From a virus: a stretch of DNA of 25,529 bases. A model generated the notes under the pieces. The model worked only from the letters and a program-made list of their open reading frames with translations, was not told the origin of the DNA and did not search any database. This document shows positions 1-6,249 of the stretch, piece after piece. Made by a program: the position numbers and the translations under genes. The stretch is taken from the IMG/VR virus record IMGVR_UViG_3300027791_000117, positions 1 to 25,529 of that record; one strand, written 5' to 3'. Numbering within the stretch: the stretch's first letter is position 1; the number at the start of each line of letters is the position of its first letter.

Positions 1-42
1 CTTAGTTGCCCAATTTGCTATTTGTTTTTCTATGTTTGACAT
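1..42 (-). CDS. Start of a small unknown gene, cut by the window edge
   Basis: Only the first 14 codons are present: an ATG at 42-40 followed by an open frame reading MSNIEKQIANWATK, which runs off the left edge. The start is supported by its leader: an AAAGGGAAAAT ribosome-binding stretch and an upstream promoter/operator unit identical to the one before the gene at 423-127. It is the second of two small genes with identical control regions, so the two are probably expressed at the same time. The product cannot be recognised from this fragment. Confidence 0.6.
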   Translation of the reverse strand, partial: MSNIEKQIANWATK

Positions 43-123
43 TTTATTTTCCCTTTGTTGTTGTTTTCTAACTATAACTTATATTAACACAGATACAGTA
101 TCTGTCAACCTTTTTGTGTGTTT
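40..123 (-). promoter_or_regulatory. Promoter, operator and leader, copy A
   Basis: Read on the minus strand, this has a consensus -35 TTGACA (108-103). A -10 follows, either TAATAT (86-81, 16-bp spacer) or TATAAG (83-78, 19-bp spacer). A perfect 17-bp palindrome with one central base, ACAGATACAGTATCTGT (89-105), overlaps the end of the -35 and fills most of the spacer. That is the usual place for a repressor operator. The leader ends in AAAGGGAAAAT just before the ATG at 42-40. All 84 bases are identical to 421-504. The regulator is not visible in this window. Confidence 0.7.
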
Positions 124-126
124 AGG

Positions 127-423
127 CTAATTTTCCATTAAGCCAAGATTAACTTGACAGGCAACACGATATTTCTTGTTCAAGACTTTCACTGTCAAAT
201 CTGTCAATTCTGACAACATTTCTAACAATGTAGTTTTTTCGCTAATCAAGCCAAGTGCTAATTTAACTTGTCCGCCACGAGTCCATTTACGACACGCTTT
301 CTTATATGCATGATTTATTTCTTTATAAGAAATGTGCTTACCAAACTCTCGCTTATAAAGTGCGTGTAACTCTGTTCGCAGTGTTGCGTTGTGAAGTTCA
401 AAAATTTCTGCTTTAAGTGCCAT
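127..423 (-). CDS. Small basic helical protein, unknown function
   Basis: This 98-residue protein is rich in Lys, Arg, Leu and Glu with no signal peptide or membrane segment, and looks mostly helical. The middle (about residues 30-55) is basic with an aromatic KKACRKWTRGG stretch, which could contact nucleic acid, but no named HTH or other domain is recognised. The ATG at 423-421 is preceded by AAAGGGAAAAT and a full promoter/operator unit (504-421). The next unit (123-40) begins three bases past its stop, so the gene is an independent, repressible cassette. Its small size, own promoter and place outside the late operon suggest an early or regulatory gene. The function is unknown. Confidence 0.7.
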   Translation of the reverse strand: MALKAEIFELHNATLRTELHALYKREFGKHISYKEINHAYKKACRKWTRGGQVKLALGLISEKTTLLEMLSELTDLTVKVLNKKYRVACQVNLGLMEN

Positions 424-504
424 TTTATTTTCCCTTTGTTGTTGTTTTCTAACTATAACTTATATTAACACAGATACAGTATCTGTCAACCTTTTTGTGT
501 GTTT
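421..504 (-). promoter_or_regulatory. Promoter, operator and leader, copy B
   Basis: This is an exact copy of the unit at 40-123. The -35 TTGACA lies at 489-484, the -10 is TAATAT (467-462) or TATAAG (464-459), and the 17-bp palindrome is at 470-486 between the promoter elements. It drives the 98-residue gene starting at 423. It lies directly downstream of the terminator hairpin at 510-555, so transcription is insulated from the candidate RNA upstream. Identity over the whole unit, including the non-coding leader, points to recent duplication or strong constraint. Confidence 0.7.
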
Positions 505-509
505 TGGAC

Positions 510-555
510 AAAGAAAAACCTCCTAGTAGCAAAAGGGATTAAGCACTAGGAGGTT
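510..555 (-). terminator. Strong intrinsic terminator
   Basis: On the minus strand a perfect 11-bp stem is formed by 555-545 (AACCTCCTAGT) and 527-517 (ACTAGGAGGTT), with a 17-nt loop. Two more G-C pairs are possible past a one-base bulge (543-544 with 529-530). The stem is followed by a U-rich run (UUUUUCUUUG in the RNA). It lies at the 3' end of the candidate RNA and upstream of the next promoter. The stem contains the CCUCCU/AGGAGG pair, so its 5' arm resembles the anti-Shine-Dalgarno sequence. Confidence 0.75.
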
Positions 556-697
556 AGTTTGTTATGTCAGCTTAGGAACTACTAGGAACCTATTCTGGGT
601 ACACAACACTTTTAGTTTATAAGAGTGGTAAAAAGGAAGTAAAACAAAATATGGCGGTTTTGTTTTTTCTTTGTTGTGTACAATACTATTTAGTATT
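510..697 (-). ncRNA. Candidate structured non-coding RNA, about 190 nt, undescribed
   Basis: The transcript would start near 697, seven bases after a perfect TTGACA-N17-TATAAT promoter, and end at the terminator at 555-510. No ATG occurs in the stretch. Seen stems: a 5' palindrome 697-691/688-682; a long-range 10-bp stem 681-672 (GTACACAACA) with 608-599; inside it a perfect 9-bp hairpin 666-658/649-641 with an 8-nt loop CCGCCATA; and a smaller hairpin 627-621/613-607 with one mismatch. Together these make a multibranch fold followed by the terminator. A second pairing, 587-579 with 529-521 (9 bp), competes with the terminator stem. It matches no RNA family known to me, and a long regulatory leader is the main alternative. 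Confidence 0.55.
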
Positions 698-702
698 CAA
701 CT

Positions 703-731
703 ATTATACTGTAAATATTCCCATTTGTCAA
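703..731 (-). promoter_or_regulatory. Perfect-consensus sigma70 promoter for the candidate RNA
   Basis: On the minus strand, TTGACA (731-726), a 17-bp spacer (725-709) and TATAAT (708-703) match the housekeeping consensus at all twelve positions. This is the strongest promoter in the window. It reads leftwards into a gene-free, structured stretch. A 16-bp palindrome AATACTATTTAGTATT (682-697) starts at the expected transcription start and could be an operator or the RNA's 5' hairpin. The flank AGAGCTTG before and at the -35, and CAGTATAAT at the -10, recur in the promoter at 25043-25071. Confidence 0.8.
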
Positions 732-750
732 GCTCTCCGTAAATACTGTT

Positions 751-990
751 ATGGATAGAATACTGTTTTTACAAAAATTAGATCAAGTGTGTGAATATAA
801 ATTTGAATTTGATGATAGACCCGTGGTAACACGAATATTCACAAAGCCGATGAGTTGCCCTGGTAGAGGATGCAGTCAAACTGTAACCACACAGAGAAAA
901 TGTTCAATTGTCAAACAAAAGGGATGGTGGAAAGAAATTTGCAATACTTGTAAAGTGAGAACCACTGAAACAACAGACTTTTCAAATTAG
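751..990 (+). CDS. Small Cys-rich protein, probable zinc-binding, only plus-strand gene
   Basis: This 79-residue protein has five cysteines in the arrangement C-x4-C (residues 36 and 41), a single C near residue 50, and C-x2-C (residues 64 and 67). That suggests a small zinc ribbon, and many such proteins bind nucleic acid or act as adaptors. No specific family is recognised. Codon use looks coding and no minus-strand frame competes over most of its length. It is the only convincing plus-strand gene in the window, ends tail-to-tail with the gene at 1250-987 (4-bp overlap), and diverges from the promoter at 731-703. No Shine-Dalgarno is seen. A possible plus-strand -10 TATACT lies at 705-710, without a good -35. 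Confidence 0.55.
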   Translation: MDRILFLQKLDQVCEYKFEFDDRPVVTRIFTKPMSCPGRGCSQTVTTQRKCSIVKQKGWWKEICNTCKVRTTETTDFSN

Positions 991-1250
991 AAAAACTGTT
1001 CCATGATGAGAAAACCTGACACTGTAACCAATACACCAATCAGCCAATCCTTTGCACTGTTCCAACGACGACTTTCACTGTAGCGGATTTTTTGTAGATC
1101 ATTGCGTATTTCAATCAACACTGTTTCCATTGAAGTGATTCGCTTGTCTAGTTGTTGTATGTGATCTGCCATGCGATCATAGCGTTCAGCACACAAATCA
1201 ACATGTGCTTCTAGGTTTGTTTTTTCAAGCCTACTACGCACCTGGGGCAT
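987..1250 (-). CDS. Coiled-coil protein with C-terminal membrane helix, XhlA/holin-accessory-like
   Basis: About 87 residues from the ATG at 1250, or 93 from the ATG at 1268. The first was chosen because GGGG lies just upstream of it. The protein has a polar helical N-terminal half with heptad-like spacing (about residues 10-55), a short basic patch (SESRRWN), then one hydrophobic segment near the C terminus (IGVLVTVSGFLIMEQFF). This order is that of XhlA-like small phage proteins, which sit at the inner membrane and assist host lysis. It is the last gene of the late operon, after the tail genes, where lysis functions are often found. No endolysin gene is seen nearby, so the lysis role is an inference. 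Confidence 0.6.
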   Translation of the reverse strand: MPQVRSRLEKTNLEAHVDLCAERYDRMADHIQQLDKRITSMETVLIEIRNDLQKIRYSESRRWNSAKDWLIGVLVTVSGFLIMEQFF

Positions 1251-1518
1251 CGAGACCCCAAGCCTCATAGTCTGTGGCTGGATCTGTTATTGAGTTTGTC
1301 CAGTCGTTTGTGTCTTGATTCCACACTGCCGTATAATACAGTGTGCGATATTCAGGTGCATGACACTGAGCATCTGTGCTATCTCTTGTTTGTGCTTGTG
1401 CATCAGCTTCTGGATTAGCACCAGTGCCTATGCTGGTAAACAGTTCGAGATCAATTTCCTTCCATTGATATCCAAAGTCAGTTCCGTCATTTGCTTTTAT
1501 TAATAATCTATACCACAT
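1234..1518 (-). CDS. Small late protein, possible tail or fibre accessory
   Basis: A 94-residue acidic protein rich in Asp, Thr, Trp and Tyr, with no signal or membrane segment. It starts with MWYRLLIKAND and looks mainly beta, with a W-x-E motif near residues 19-21 and a Trp/Tyr-rich second half. It follows the LamG-like gene by 11 bases and overlaps the start of the coiled-coil membrane gene, so it is part of the late operon. Its position after the fibre genes suggests a small virion or fibre-assembly protein. No family is recognised. Short plus-strand frames across it are shadows. Confidence 0.65.
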   Translation of the reverse strand: MWYRLLIKANDGTDFGYQWKEIDLELFTSIGTGANPEADAQAQTRDSTDAQCHAPEYRTLYYTAVWNQDTNDWTNSITDPATDYEAWGLDAPGA

Positions 1519-1529
1519 TTTGTTTTTCC

Positions 1530-2351
1530 CTAGCCTTGATCATTTGTAAATGAGGTACCGCCATTGCTGCCTTCCATGTGCAACAACATATCAGTATATT
1601 CATCAACTGTGAATGCCGCACTTGGTAATGTTGTAATATCACCTGTGTCATCGTATCTCCAGGTGTTACTAAAACAAACCTCATCAGTGTATATTGGCCC
1701 TGCTCCGTTACCACCATCAGCAGTTCCCCAATTGACATTTGTTCCTGCAGTACTACTGGCAAAGTTAAAAGTATCGCCTGTTAATGATGCGTGATTGATT
1801 CCGGCAACAGGTTTTAGAACACCATCTAGAAAGAATGACATGTTTGCATTCTTTCTTTGCATTACACAGAAATACCATTTGCCTGTTTGCCAGGTTGCAT
1901 CTCCTGATGATCCTGTTGAGATATCCCAATATTCCAAATCAGCATAACCTCTAGCAAATATGTTGATGTATTTGGCACTGGCTCCACTACCTAAACCACT
2001 GTTGTTGTATCTTCTTCCCAGTCTATAACCAAAACCTTGCGTGACATTTTGACTAGTCAAATCACAACTGGCACTGTGTCCAGCTAGAGTAGGAATATAC
2101 ATGTACCACTCAATGCAAAAGTCACCAGTTCCATAGTTCATAAAAGAGGGATTATTGGGAGTATAAATTTCAGTGCTATTGGTACTTGTATAGTAACTGC
2201 TTGAACCATATTTTGCATAGGTTGTGCTGGTAGTTGAACCTGAGTTTGCACCCCAAGTCATACCTGTATTGGTACTTGCGGCACCTTCTCTTCGGCCACC
2301 GCTGACCGCTGCCGGCTGTGCTAGGAAGCCACCTCTACTTGCAAACGGCAT
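1530..2351 (-). CDS. LamG/concanavalin-like tail protein, probable carbohydrate-binding adhesin
   Basis: The 273-residue protein starts at the ATG of a TAATG joint with the collagen gene. After a low-complexity Gly/Ser/Thr N terminus (residues 1-60), a jelly-roll domain fills residues about 65-260. Its marks are FCIEWYMYIPT, then WYFCVMQRKNANMSFFLDGV, the hydrophobic-strand and FLDG pattern of LamG-like domains, and later IYTDEVCFSNTWRY before a closing MLLHMEG. Such domains bind glycans or proteins and in phages often sit on fibres that contact the host. Translational coupling to the collagen fibre gene suggests the two act together at the tail tip. Substrate and exact position in the virion are unknown. 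Confidence 0.75.
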   Translation of the reverse strand: MPFASRGGFLAQPAAVSGGRREGAASTNTGMTWGANSGSTTSTTYAKYGSSSYYTSTNSTEIYTPNNPSFMNYGTGDFCIEWYMYIPTLAGHSASCDLTSQNVTQGFGYRLGRRYNNSGLGSGASAKYINIFARGYADLEYWDISTGSSGDATWQTGKWYFCVMQRKNANMSFFLDGVLKPVAGINHASLTGDTFNFASSTAGTNVNWGTADGGNGAGPIYTDEVCFSNTWRYDDTGDITTLPSAAFTVDEYTDMLLHMEGSNGGTSFTNDQG

Positions 2352-3739
2352 TATGCATATCCTAATGTTAAGCTGGCATAGTAATTGGTTCCATCATAGA
2401 ACACACTGATAACATCAATTGAACCTGCCGCAGTTGATAGCGTCTTGGTACCACCTGCAAACTTCATTGTTGAAGTTAACAGTCTTGATCCTGTGCCATC
2501 TTGTGTTACTAGCAATGTGAAACTGTTACCTGCAGTAATACCAGTGATTGCTGAGAATGTTAAATCGCCATTCAGTGTGATACTTTGTATACTGCCGTTG
2601 CCAATAGTAGGTGTAATTGCACCCGATGTTGTGCCAATTGCATATACCACTTCCTTGAATGTGGTTAGTTTAGCTTTCTCAAGATTGACTACACCACTTC
2701 CGTTTGGAATAATATCAATGTCGCCATTGCTGGCACTTAGTATATCAAATCCGTTTACATCTAGGTTCTGTGTTAGTGTTCCGCCAAATGTTCCAGTTGC
2801 TCCAGTTGGACCTGTTGCGCCTTGAATACCAGCTGGGCCTGTATCGCCTTGTCCACCTTGTGCACCAGCAGGTCCAGTTGCACCTGTAATGCCCTGTATA
2901 CCTTGTGGTCCTGTGTTACCAATGCCACCTGTTGATCCAGTAGGTCCAGTTGCACCCTGTATACCTTCACTGCCCTGTGCTCCAGTTGGTCCTGTTGCAC
3001 CCTGCGTTCCAGTATTACCTGTTGGTCCTGTAGCACCTTGTGTGCCCTGTATACCCTGTGGTCCTGTGTTACCAATTCCGCCAGTTGATCCTGTAGGGCC
3101 AGTAGCTCCTTGAATACCAGTAGGTCCTGTGTTACCAATGCCACCTGTTGAACCAGTTGGTCCTGTTGCACCTTGTGTGCCAGTGCCTGTTGGCCCTGTG
3201 TTACCAATGCCACCTGTTGATCCTGTTGGTCCTGTTGGGCCTTCAGGTCCTGTGTTACCTACGCCTAATGGGCCAGTAGCACCTTGTATTCCGGTAGGTC
3301 CAGTTGGTCCAGTTGAACCAGATCCTTGTGGACCAGTGTTTCCTTCAGCGCCTTGTGCTCCTGTAGGTCCAGTGGCACCTTGTGTTCCTGTACCACCTGT
3401 TGGACCAGTTGGTCCTGTGTTGCCAACTCCTTGTGGTCCAGTTGAACCTTGAGATCCAGTTGGACCTGTTGAACCTTGTGGCCCTGCAGGTCCAGTAGCT
3501 CCTGAACTTCCTGTTGATCCTGTTGGTCCAGTATCGCCTGATGGTCCTGCTGGTCCTGTGTTTCCTGTTGGTCCTGTGTCGCCTTTTGCCGCAGCCGCTC
3601 CACTTGGTCCTGTTGGCCCTTGTGGGCCTGTTGCTCCGAGTGGCCCTTGTGGGCCTGTATCTCCGTTTTCGCCTTGTATAACAACTGCTTCAGTTGATAT
3701 AGTAATATTGGCACTTGATCCTGATATTGTTGCACTCAT
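2351..3739 (-). CDS. Collagen-like tail fibre protein
   Basis: This 462-residue protein has three parts. Residues 1-23 are a short beta-rich anchor. Residues about 24-316 are Gly-X-Y triplets dominated by GPT, GAT, GPQ and GNT, which should form a trimeric collagen-like shaft. Residues about 317-462 are a globular C-terminal domain ([18 protein letters not shown], later [18 protein letters not shown]) like the tips of many phage fibres. The triplet register is broken by GAAAAK near residue 47 and by several two-residue steps such as GVG, GSG and GTG. The start ATG overlaps the previous stop as ATGA. The C-terminal half probably trimerises the fibre or binds the host. Confidence 0.9.
   Translation of the reverse strand: MSATISGSSANITISTEAVVIQGENGDTGPQGPLGATGPQGPTGPSGAAAAKGDTGPTGNTGPAGPSGDTGPTGSTGSSGATGPAGPQGSTGPTGSQGSTGPQGVGNTGPTGPTGGTGTQGATGPTGAQGAEGNTGPQGSGSTGPTGPTGIQGATGPLGVGNTGPEGPTGPTGSTGGIGNTGPTGTGTQGATGPTGSTGGIGNTGPTGIQGATGPTGSTGGIGNTGPQGIQGTQGATGPTGNTGTQGATGPTGAQGSEGIQGATGPTGSTGGIGNTGPQGIQGITGATGPAGAQGGQGDTGPAGIQGATGPTGATGTFGGTLTQNLDVNGFDILSASNGDIDIIPNGSGVVNLEKAKLTTFKEVVYAIGTTSGAITPTIGNGSIQSITLNGDLTFSAITGITAGNSFTLLVTQDGTGSRLLTSTMKFAGGTKTLSTAAGSIDVISVFYDGTNYYASLTLGYA
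2791..3672 (-). repeat. Gly-X-Y coding repeat tract of the collagen-like fibre
   Basis: This tract encodes nearly 100 collagen-type triplets. Blocks recur at the DNA level, notably one encoding [14 protein letters not shown], which appears four times in close succession. The tract therefore resembles a tandem array that can expand or shrink by slippage or recombination. Mirror open frames on the plus strand, rich in Val, Gly and Pro, are by-products of the repeat and are not genes. Confidence 0.85.
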
Positions 3740-4239
3740 ATTGTTATTCCTGTATAATCTGCTTCAGTTGTTGGGTCACCTGGTGTTACGCCTGGCTCCC
3801 ATGCTTGCATAAATGCCCAACGATGTACTAGGATTTGTGTTACTCCCACATTCGGCACATTCCATGTGAAACCAAACACCACAATTGGCACATTCTTTCG
3901 TGCATCTGGGTATAGTGGTCCTGTGTACATATTAGCAGGGAAGTTTACCACAACTGTACCTGCAGTTGAGTTAATGATGCTTGGTACATCTGATCCTGTA
4001 ATATCTACTTTTGGAAAAGTTCCAATAACATTACTGTTTGCGAAATTTGGTGCCCCAGTGTTTCTGTTGAATGTGACTGCATCTACAACAACTGTTTGAT
4101 ATTCAGCTGAGAAAGTGTATGTGCTTACATCCACTCCATAATTGTAAATCACACTTCTTTGACTACTGGGAAAAGATTGCTCCATGATCAATTGATCTGG
4201 GCCGCCAATATATTGGCTAAATGTTAGTACTCCGGCCAT
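3736..4239 (-). CDS. Tail-tip or fibre-base structural protein, unknown family
   Basis: A 167-residue, beta-rich protein with no signal peptide or membrane segment, starting at an ATG with AAAGGAGA upstream. The N-terminal half alternates strands with polar loops, and the C-terminal half contains a Trp-rich stretch ([27 protein letters not shown]). It sits between the hub-C module and the collagen fibre gene and overlaps the latter as ATGA. It may be the connector between tail tip and fibre. No family is recognised, so the role rests on position. Confidence 0.7.
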   Translation of the reverse strand: MAGVLTFSQYIGGPDQLIMEQSFPSSQRSVIYNYGVDVSTYTFSAEYQTVVVDAVTFNRNTGAPNFANSNVIGTFPKVDITGSDVPSIINSTAGTVVVNFPANMYTGPLYPDARKNVPIVVFGFTWNVPNVGVTQILVHRWAFMQAWEPGVTPGDPTTEADYTGITI

Positions 4240-4262
4240 GCCGTATCTCCTTTGGGCGATAA

Positions 4263-4284
4263 TGCAAATACTGTGGCATTTGCA
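4263..4284. other. Hairpin in the leader of the fibre-base gene
   Basis: TGCAAAT and ATTTGCA form a perfect 7-bp stem with an 8-nt loop in the 55-bp gap between two late genes, about 25 bases upstream of the start at 4239. No U-run follows on the minus strand, so it is not a typical terminator. It may affect mRNA processing or stability ahead of the fibre genes, or be chance. Confidence 0.35.
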
Positions 4285-4294
4285 CTGTTGTTAT

Positions 4295-4477
4295 TTATTG
4301 ACTGTTAGGTACCAGTGTGTAGGTAGTTAAATCTACTGTATAATCACCAGCAGGCACAGTTTCTTCTGCATCAATATATCCTACACTGTCTGACAATGAT
4401 GCAGGTAACAGTGTTGGTTTTTTGGCAAAAGAAACTTGAGTAATAGTTCCTTGTGCATTATAAAAATATCTATTCAT
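4295..4477 (-). CDS. Small tail-tip protein, 60 residues
   Basis: The frame is open from 4510, but the likely start is the ATG at 4477-4475. It overlaps the stop of the upstream gene as TAATG, a joint seen at many genes here. The protein begins MNRYFYNAQGTITQVSFAKK and is mainly beta, ending VDLTTYTLVPNSQ. Small proteins of this type are often found between the hub and fibre genes of siphophages. No named family is recognised. Translational coupling to the hub-C gene implies matching amounts and a likely structural or assembly role at the tail tip. Confidence 0.65.
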   Translation of the reverse strand: MNRYFYNAQGTITQVSFAKKPTLLPASLSDSVGYIDAEETVPAGDYTVDLTTYTLVPNSQ

Positions 4478-6249
4478 TAGTCTCTCACAAGCTCCCAGTT
4501 TATTGTACAATCGCTAGTTCCAGCAAATGTGGTAAAATTATTCAAAAATATCTCGTTCGCTGGTACTGCGCCACCACCAACAGGAGCAGTTCTTCCAGTA
4601 TAGTTCATATTCAAATCTAAAGTTTGTATAATTTGTAACGCCACATAATATGTACCAGCAGATGGATTTGGCAAGGATAGTTTCACATAGTTACTGGTCC
4701 AGTCAACAGTTGCTTGTGTTACTATTGTACTAGATGCCAGTGTTGCACCAATTCGAAGACTAACATTAAATGCTGGTTGTAAAGCCTGTGCAGGGGCAGT
4801 GATAACTGATCCAGTGTGGTCAACATATTTCCATTGAGCAGTCACTGTCGGTGTTTCTATGTTGGCACTGATTGCAGTGTAACCTGCGGGTATTGTAGTA
4901 CTGGTGGATATTTGCTTGGTAACATCGTTGGTATTGTTTCCATCGTAAACCAAATCACTGTTACTACCAGCACTCATAGCCGCCAATTGTGTGCCCACAG
5001 TTGATGCAGAGATTGTGGTAAACACATTGTCAACTTCACTCAAACCAGTTAATGATTTACCACCAGTTGCAGTACCAAAGGTTGTTTCAAACTCTTTGAA
5101 CAATCCTGGTGTGCCAGTGTATGCGTTATTGCCACTTTCATTGTCGTCTATAAGTCCTTTGAGAATTGCCATCAATCCATTTGCGGCAGTCAATCCCAAT
5201 AGACTACTACCAGTGTTGTCAACAACATCTGTAACAGTACCAATGGCATCAGTTTGTTGTTGTGGTACAAATGCAAGCAATGTACTTGCTGGTGAAAATG
5301 GTCCAGTTGTGGTTGAGTTCATGCCTCTTGTCTTTACATAAACATTTTGTCCATCCAGTCTATCAAAGTCTGTGGTTACAGTTGTGCCTGGAGGAAAGTT
5401 ACCTCCACCTACAGGAAACTCTTCTGCTACCTGTGAATAGCTTGTGCCATCACTGCTGATCCAAAACTCCATGCTTTCAACTAGTCCACTTGGTACTGTG
5501 GTTTCAATGCTTAGTCTTGGTCTTGCAACCAATTTGAAATCAGTTACCTGTGGTTGTACTGGTGTGCCAATAGCACCTGCGGCTCTAATACCATTTCTGT
5601 CTGATCTAACAAATCTGTTTAGGTTTGATGTATCATACACCAATGGATCATACTGTTGAGCAGTTATTGAATATGTGATTGCACCATCTTCTACTCTTTC
5701 AATGGTAATAACTCTAAACAGTTTTGAACTCCAACCATAAGGTGTGTTTGTAATACCAACAACATTACCTGGATTGATATCTGAAGCAGTCCAATCTGTT
5801 TGAAAGGTAACAATCAAGTCTGCTCTACTCTGTTTAAGTTCTTGTAGTGCAATTATTTCTGCTTGAACAGGTTCATTGCACTGTGCCAACTGTATTACCA
5901 GTTCATTGTCTGGTTCATTTGGATTTCTATCTGAAGCACTCAATGCCACTCTAACAAAGTCAACTTCATCAGCAGTGTCTCTAAGTGGAAACTCCACCAT
6001 TACACTATTGTACATTTCATCTAGTCCTGAACCATTTACGCTTATTCCGCCAATGATGTCTGAGTCTGTGAATGTTCTTGTGGTTGTTTCTGTTTTCAGT
6101 ATTACCACATTCCATTTGCCTTCGGTTGCATCAAAGCTGATCAAACTGCCAGCAGTTGTGGCAAGTGTTTCCATGTTGGCAAGAACATTGTTGTTGGTAT
6201 CAACCAATCCGTTGATTTGATACCTATTTGGTAGTGTTGTGGTTGTCAT
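4477..6249 (-). CDS. C-terminal part of a split J-like central tail hub protein
   Basis: A 590-residue protein from the ATG at 6249, in a TAATG joint with GAGGA upstream. The longer open frame to 6294 has no such support. Residues 1-215 match the second half of the lambda J/tip-attachment hub core: an INGLVDTNNNVLANMETLA helix, YNSVMVEFP, a long EPVQAEIIALQELKQSRAD helix, the domain with GNVVGITNTPYGWSSKLFRV, and YDPLVYDT. A fibronectin-like domain covers about 235-331 and a beta-rich C-terminal region follows. J-type proteins form the baseplate hub and bind the host receptor. The matching N-terminal half is a separate gene at 9958-9164, with two other genes in between. Confidence 0.75.
   Translation of the reverse strand: MTTTTLPNRYQINGLVDTNNNVLANMETLATTAGSLISFDATEGKWNVVILKTETTTRTFTDSDIIGGISVNGSGLDEMYNSVMVEFPLRDTADEVDFVRVALSASDRNPNEPDNELVIQLAQCNEPVQAEIIALQELKQSRADLIVTFQTDWTASDINPGNVVGITNTPYGWSSKLFRVITIERVEDGAITYSITAQQYDPLVYDTSNLNRFVRSDRNGIRAAGAIGTPVQPQVTDFKLVARPRLSIETTVPSGLVESMEFWISSDGTSYSQVAEEFPVGGGNFPPGTTVTTDFDRLDGQNVYVKTRGMNSTTTGPFSPASTLLAFVPQQQTDAIGTVTDVVDNTGSSLLGLTAANGLMAILKGLIDDNESGNNAYTGTPGLFKEFETTFGTATGGKSLTGLSEVDNVFTTISASTVGTQLAAMSAGSNSDLVYDGNNTNDVTKQISTSTTIPAGYTAISANIETPTVTAQWKYVDHTGSVITAPAQALQPAFNVSLRIGATLASSTIVTQATVDWTSNYVKLSLPNPSAGTYYVALQIIQTLDLNMNYTGRTAPVGGGAVPANEIFLNNFTTFAGTSDCTINWELVRD

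Larger units (their letters stand above)
40..504. repeat. 84-bp perfect direct repeat pair flanking a small gene
   Basis: Bases 40-123 and 421-504 are identical and in the same orientation, 381 bp apart. Identity begins exactly at the start codon of each downstream gene and stops just beyond the -35 region, so the repeat is precisely a promoter/operator/leader cassette. Recombination between the copies would remove the gene at 127-423. Identity ends with a single mismatch at 124 versus 505. Confidence 0.9.

Noticed and set aside
89-105. LexA (SOS) box in the duplicated promoter
   Set aside because: The palindrome begins ACAG and ends CTGT with 9 bases between, the reverse of the CTGT-N8-ACAG arrangement of gamma-proteobacterial LexA sites. 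A different repressor is more likely.
505-750. tRNA gene in the gene-free stretch
   Set aside because: No cloverleaf, no T-loop GTTCRA box and no CCA end. The pairings form a different multibranch shape.
2773-3452. Plus-strand and alternative-frame ORFs rich in Val-Gly-Pro over the collagen gene
   Set aside because: They are mirror images of the Gly-X-Y coding repeat and lack starts, ribosome-binding sites and sensible protein composition.
2791-3672. CRISPR-like or intergenic tandem repeat
   Set aside because: The repetition follows codons for Gly-X-Y and stays in one frame. There is no fixed repeat/spacer pattern.
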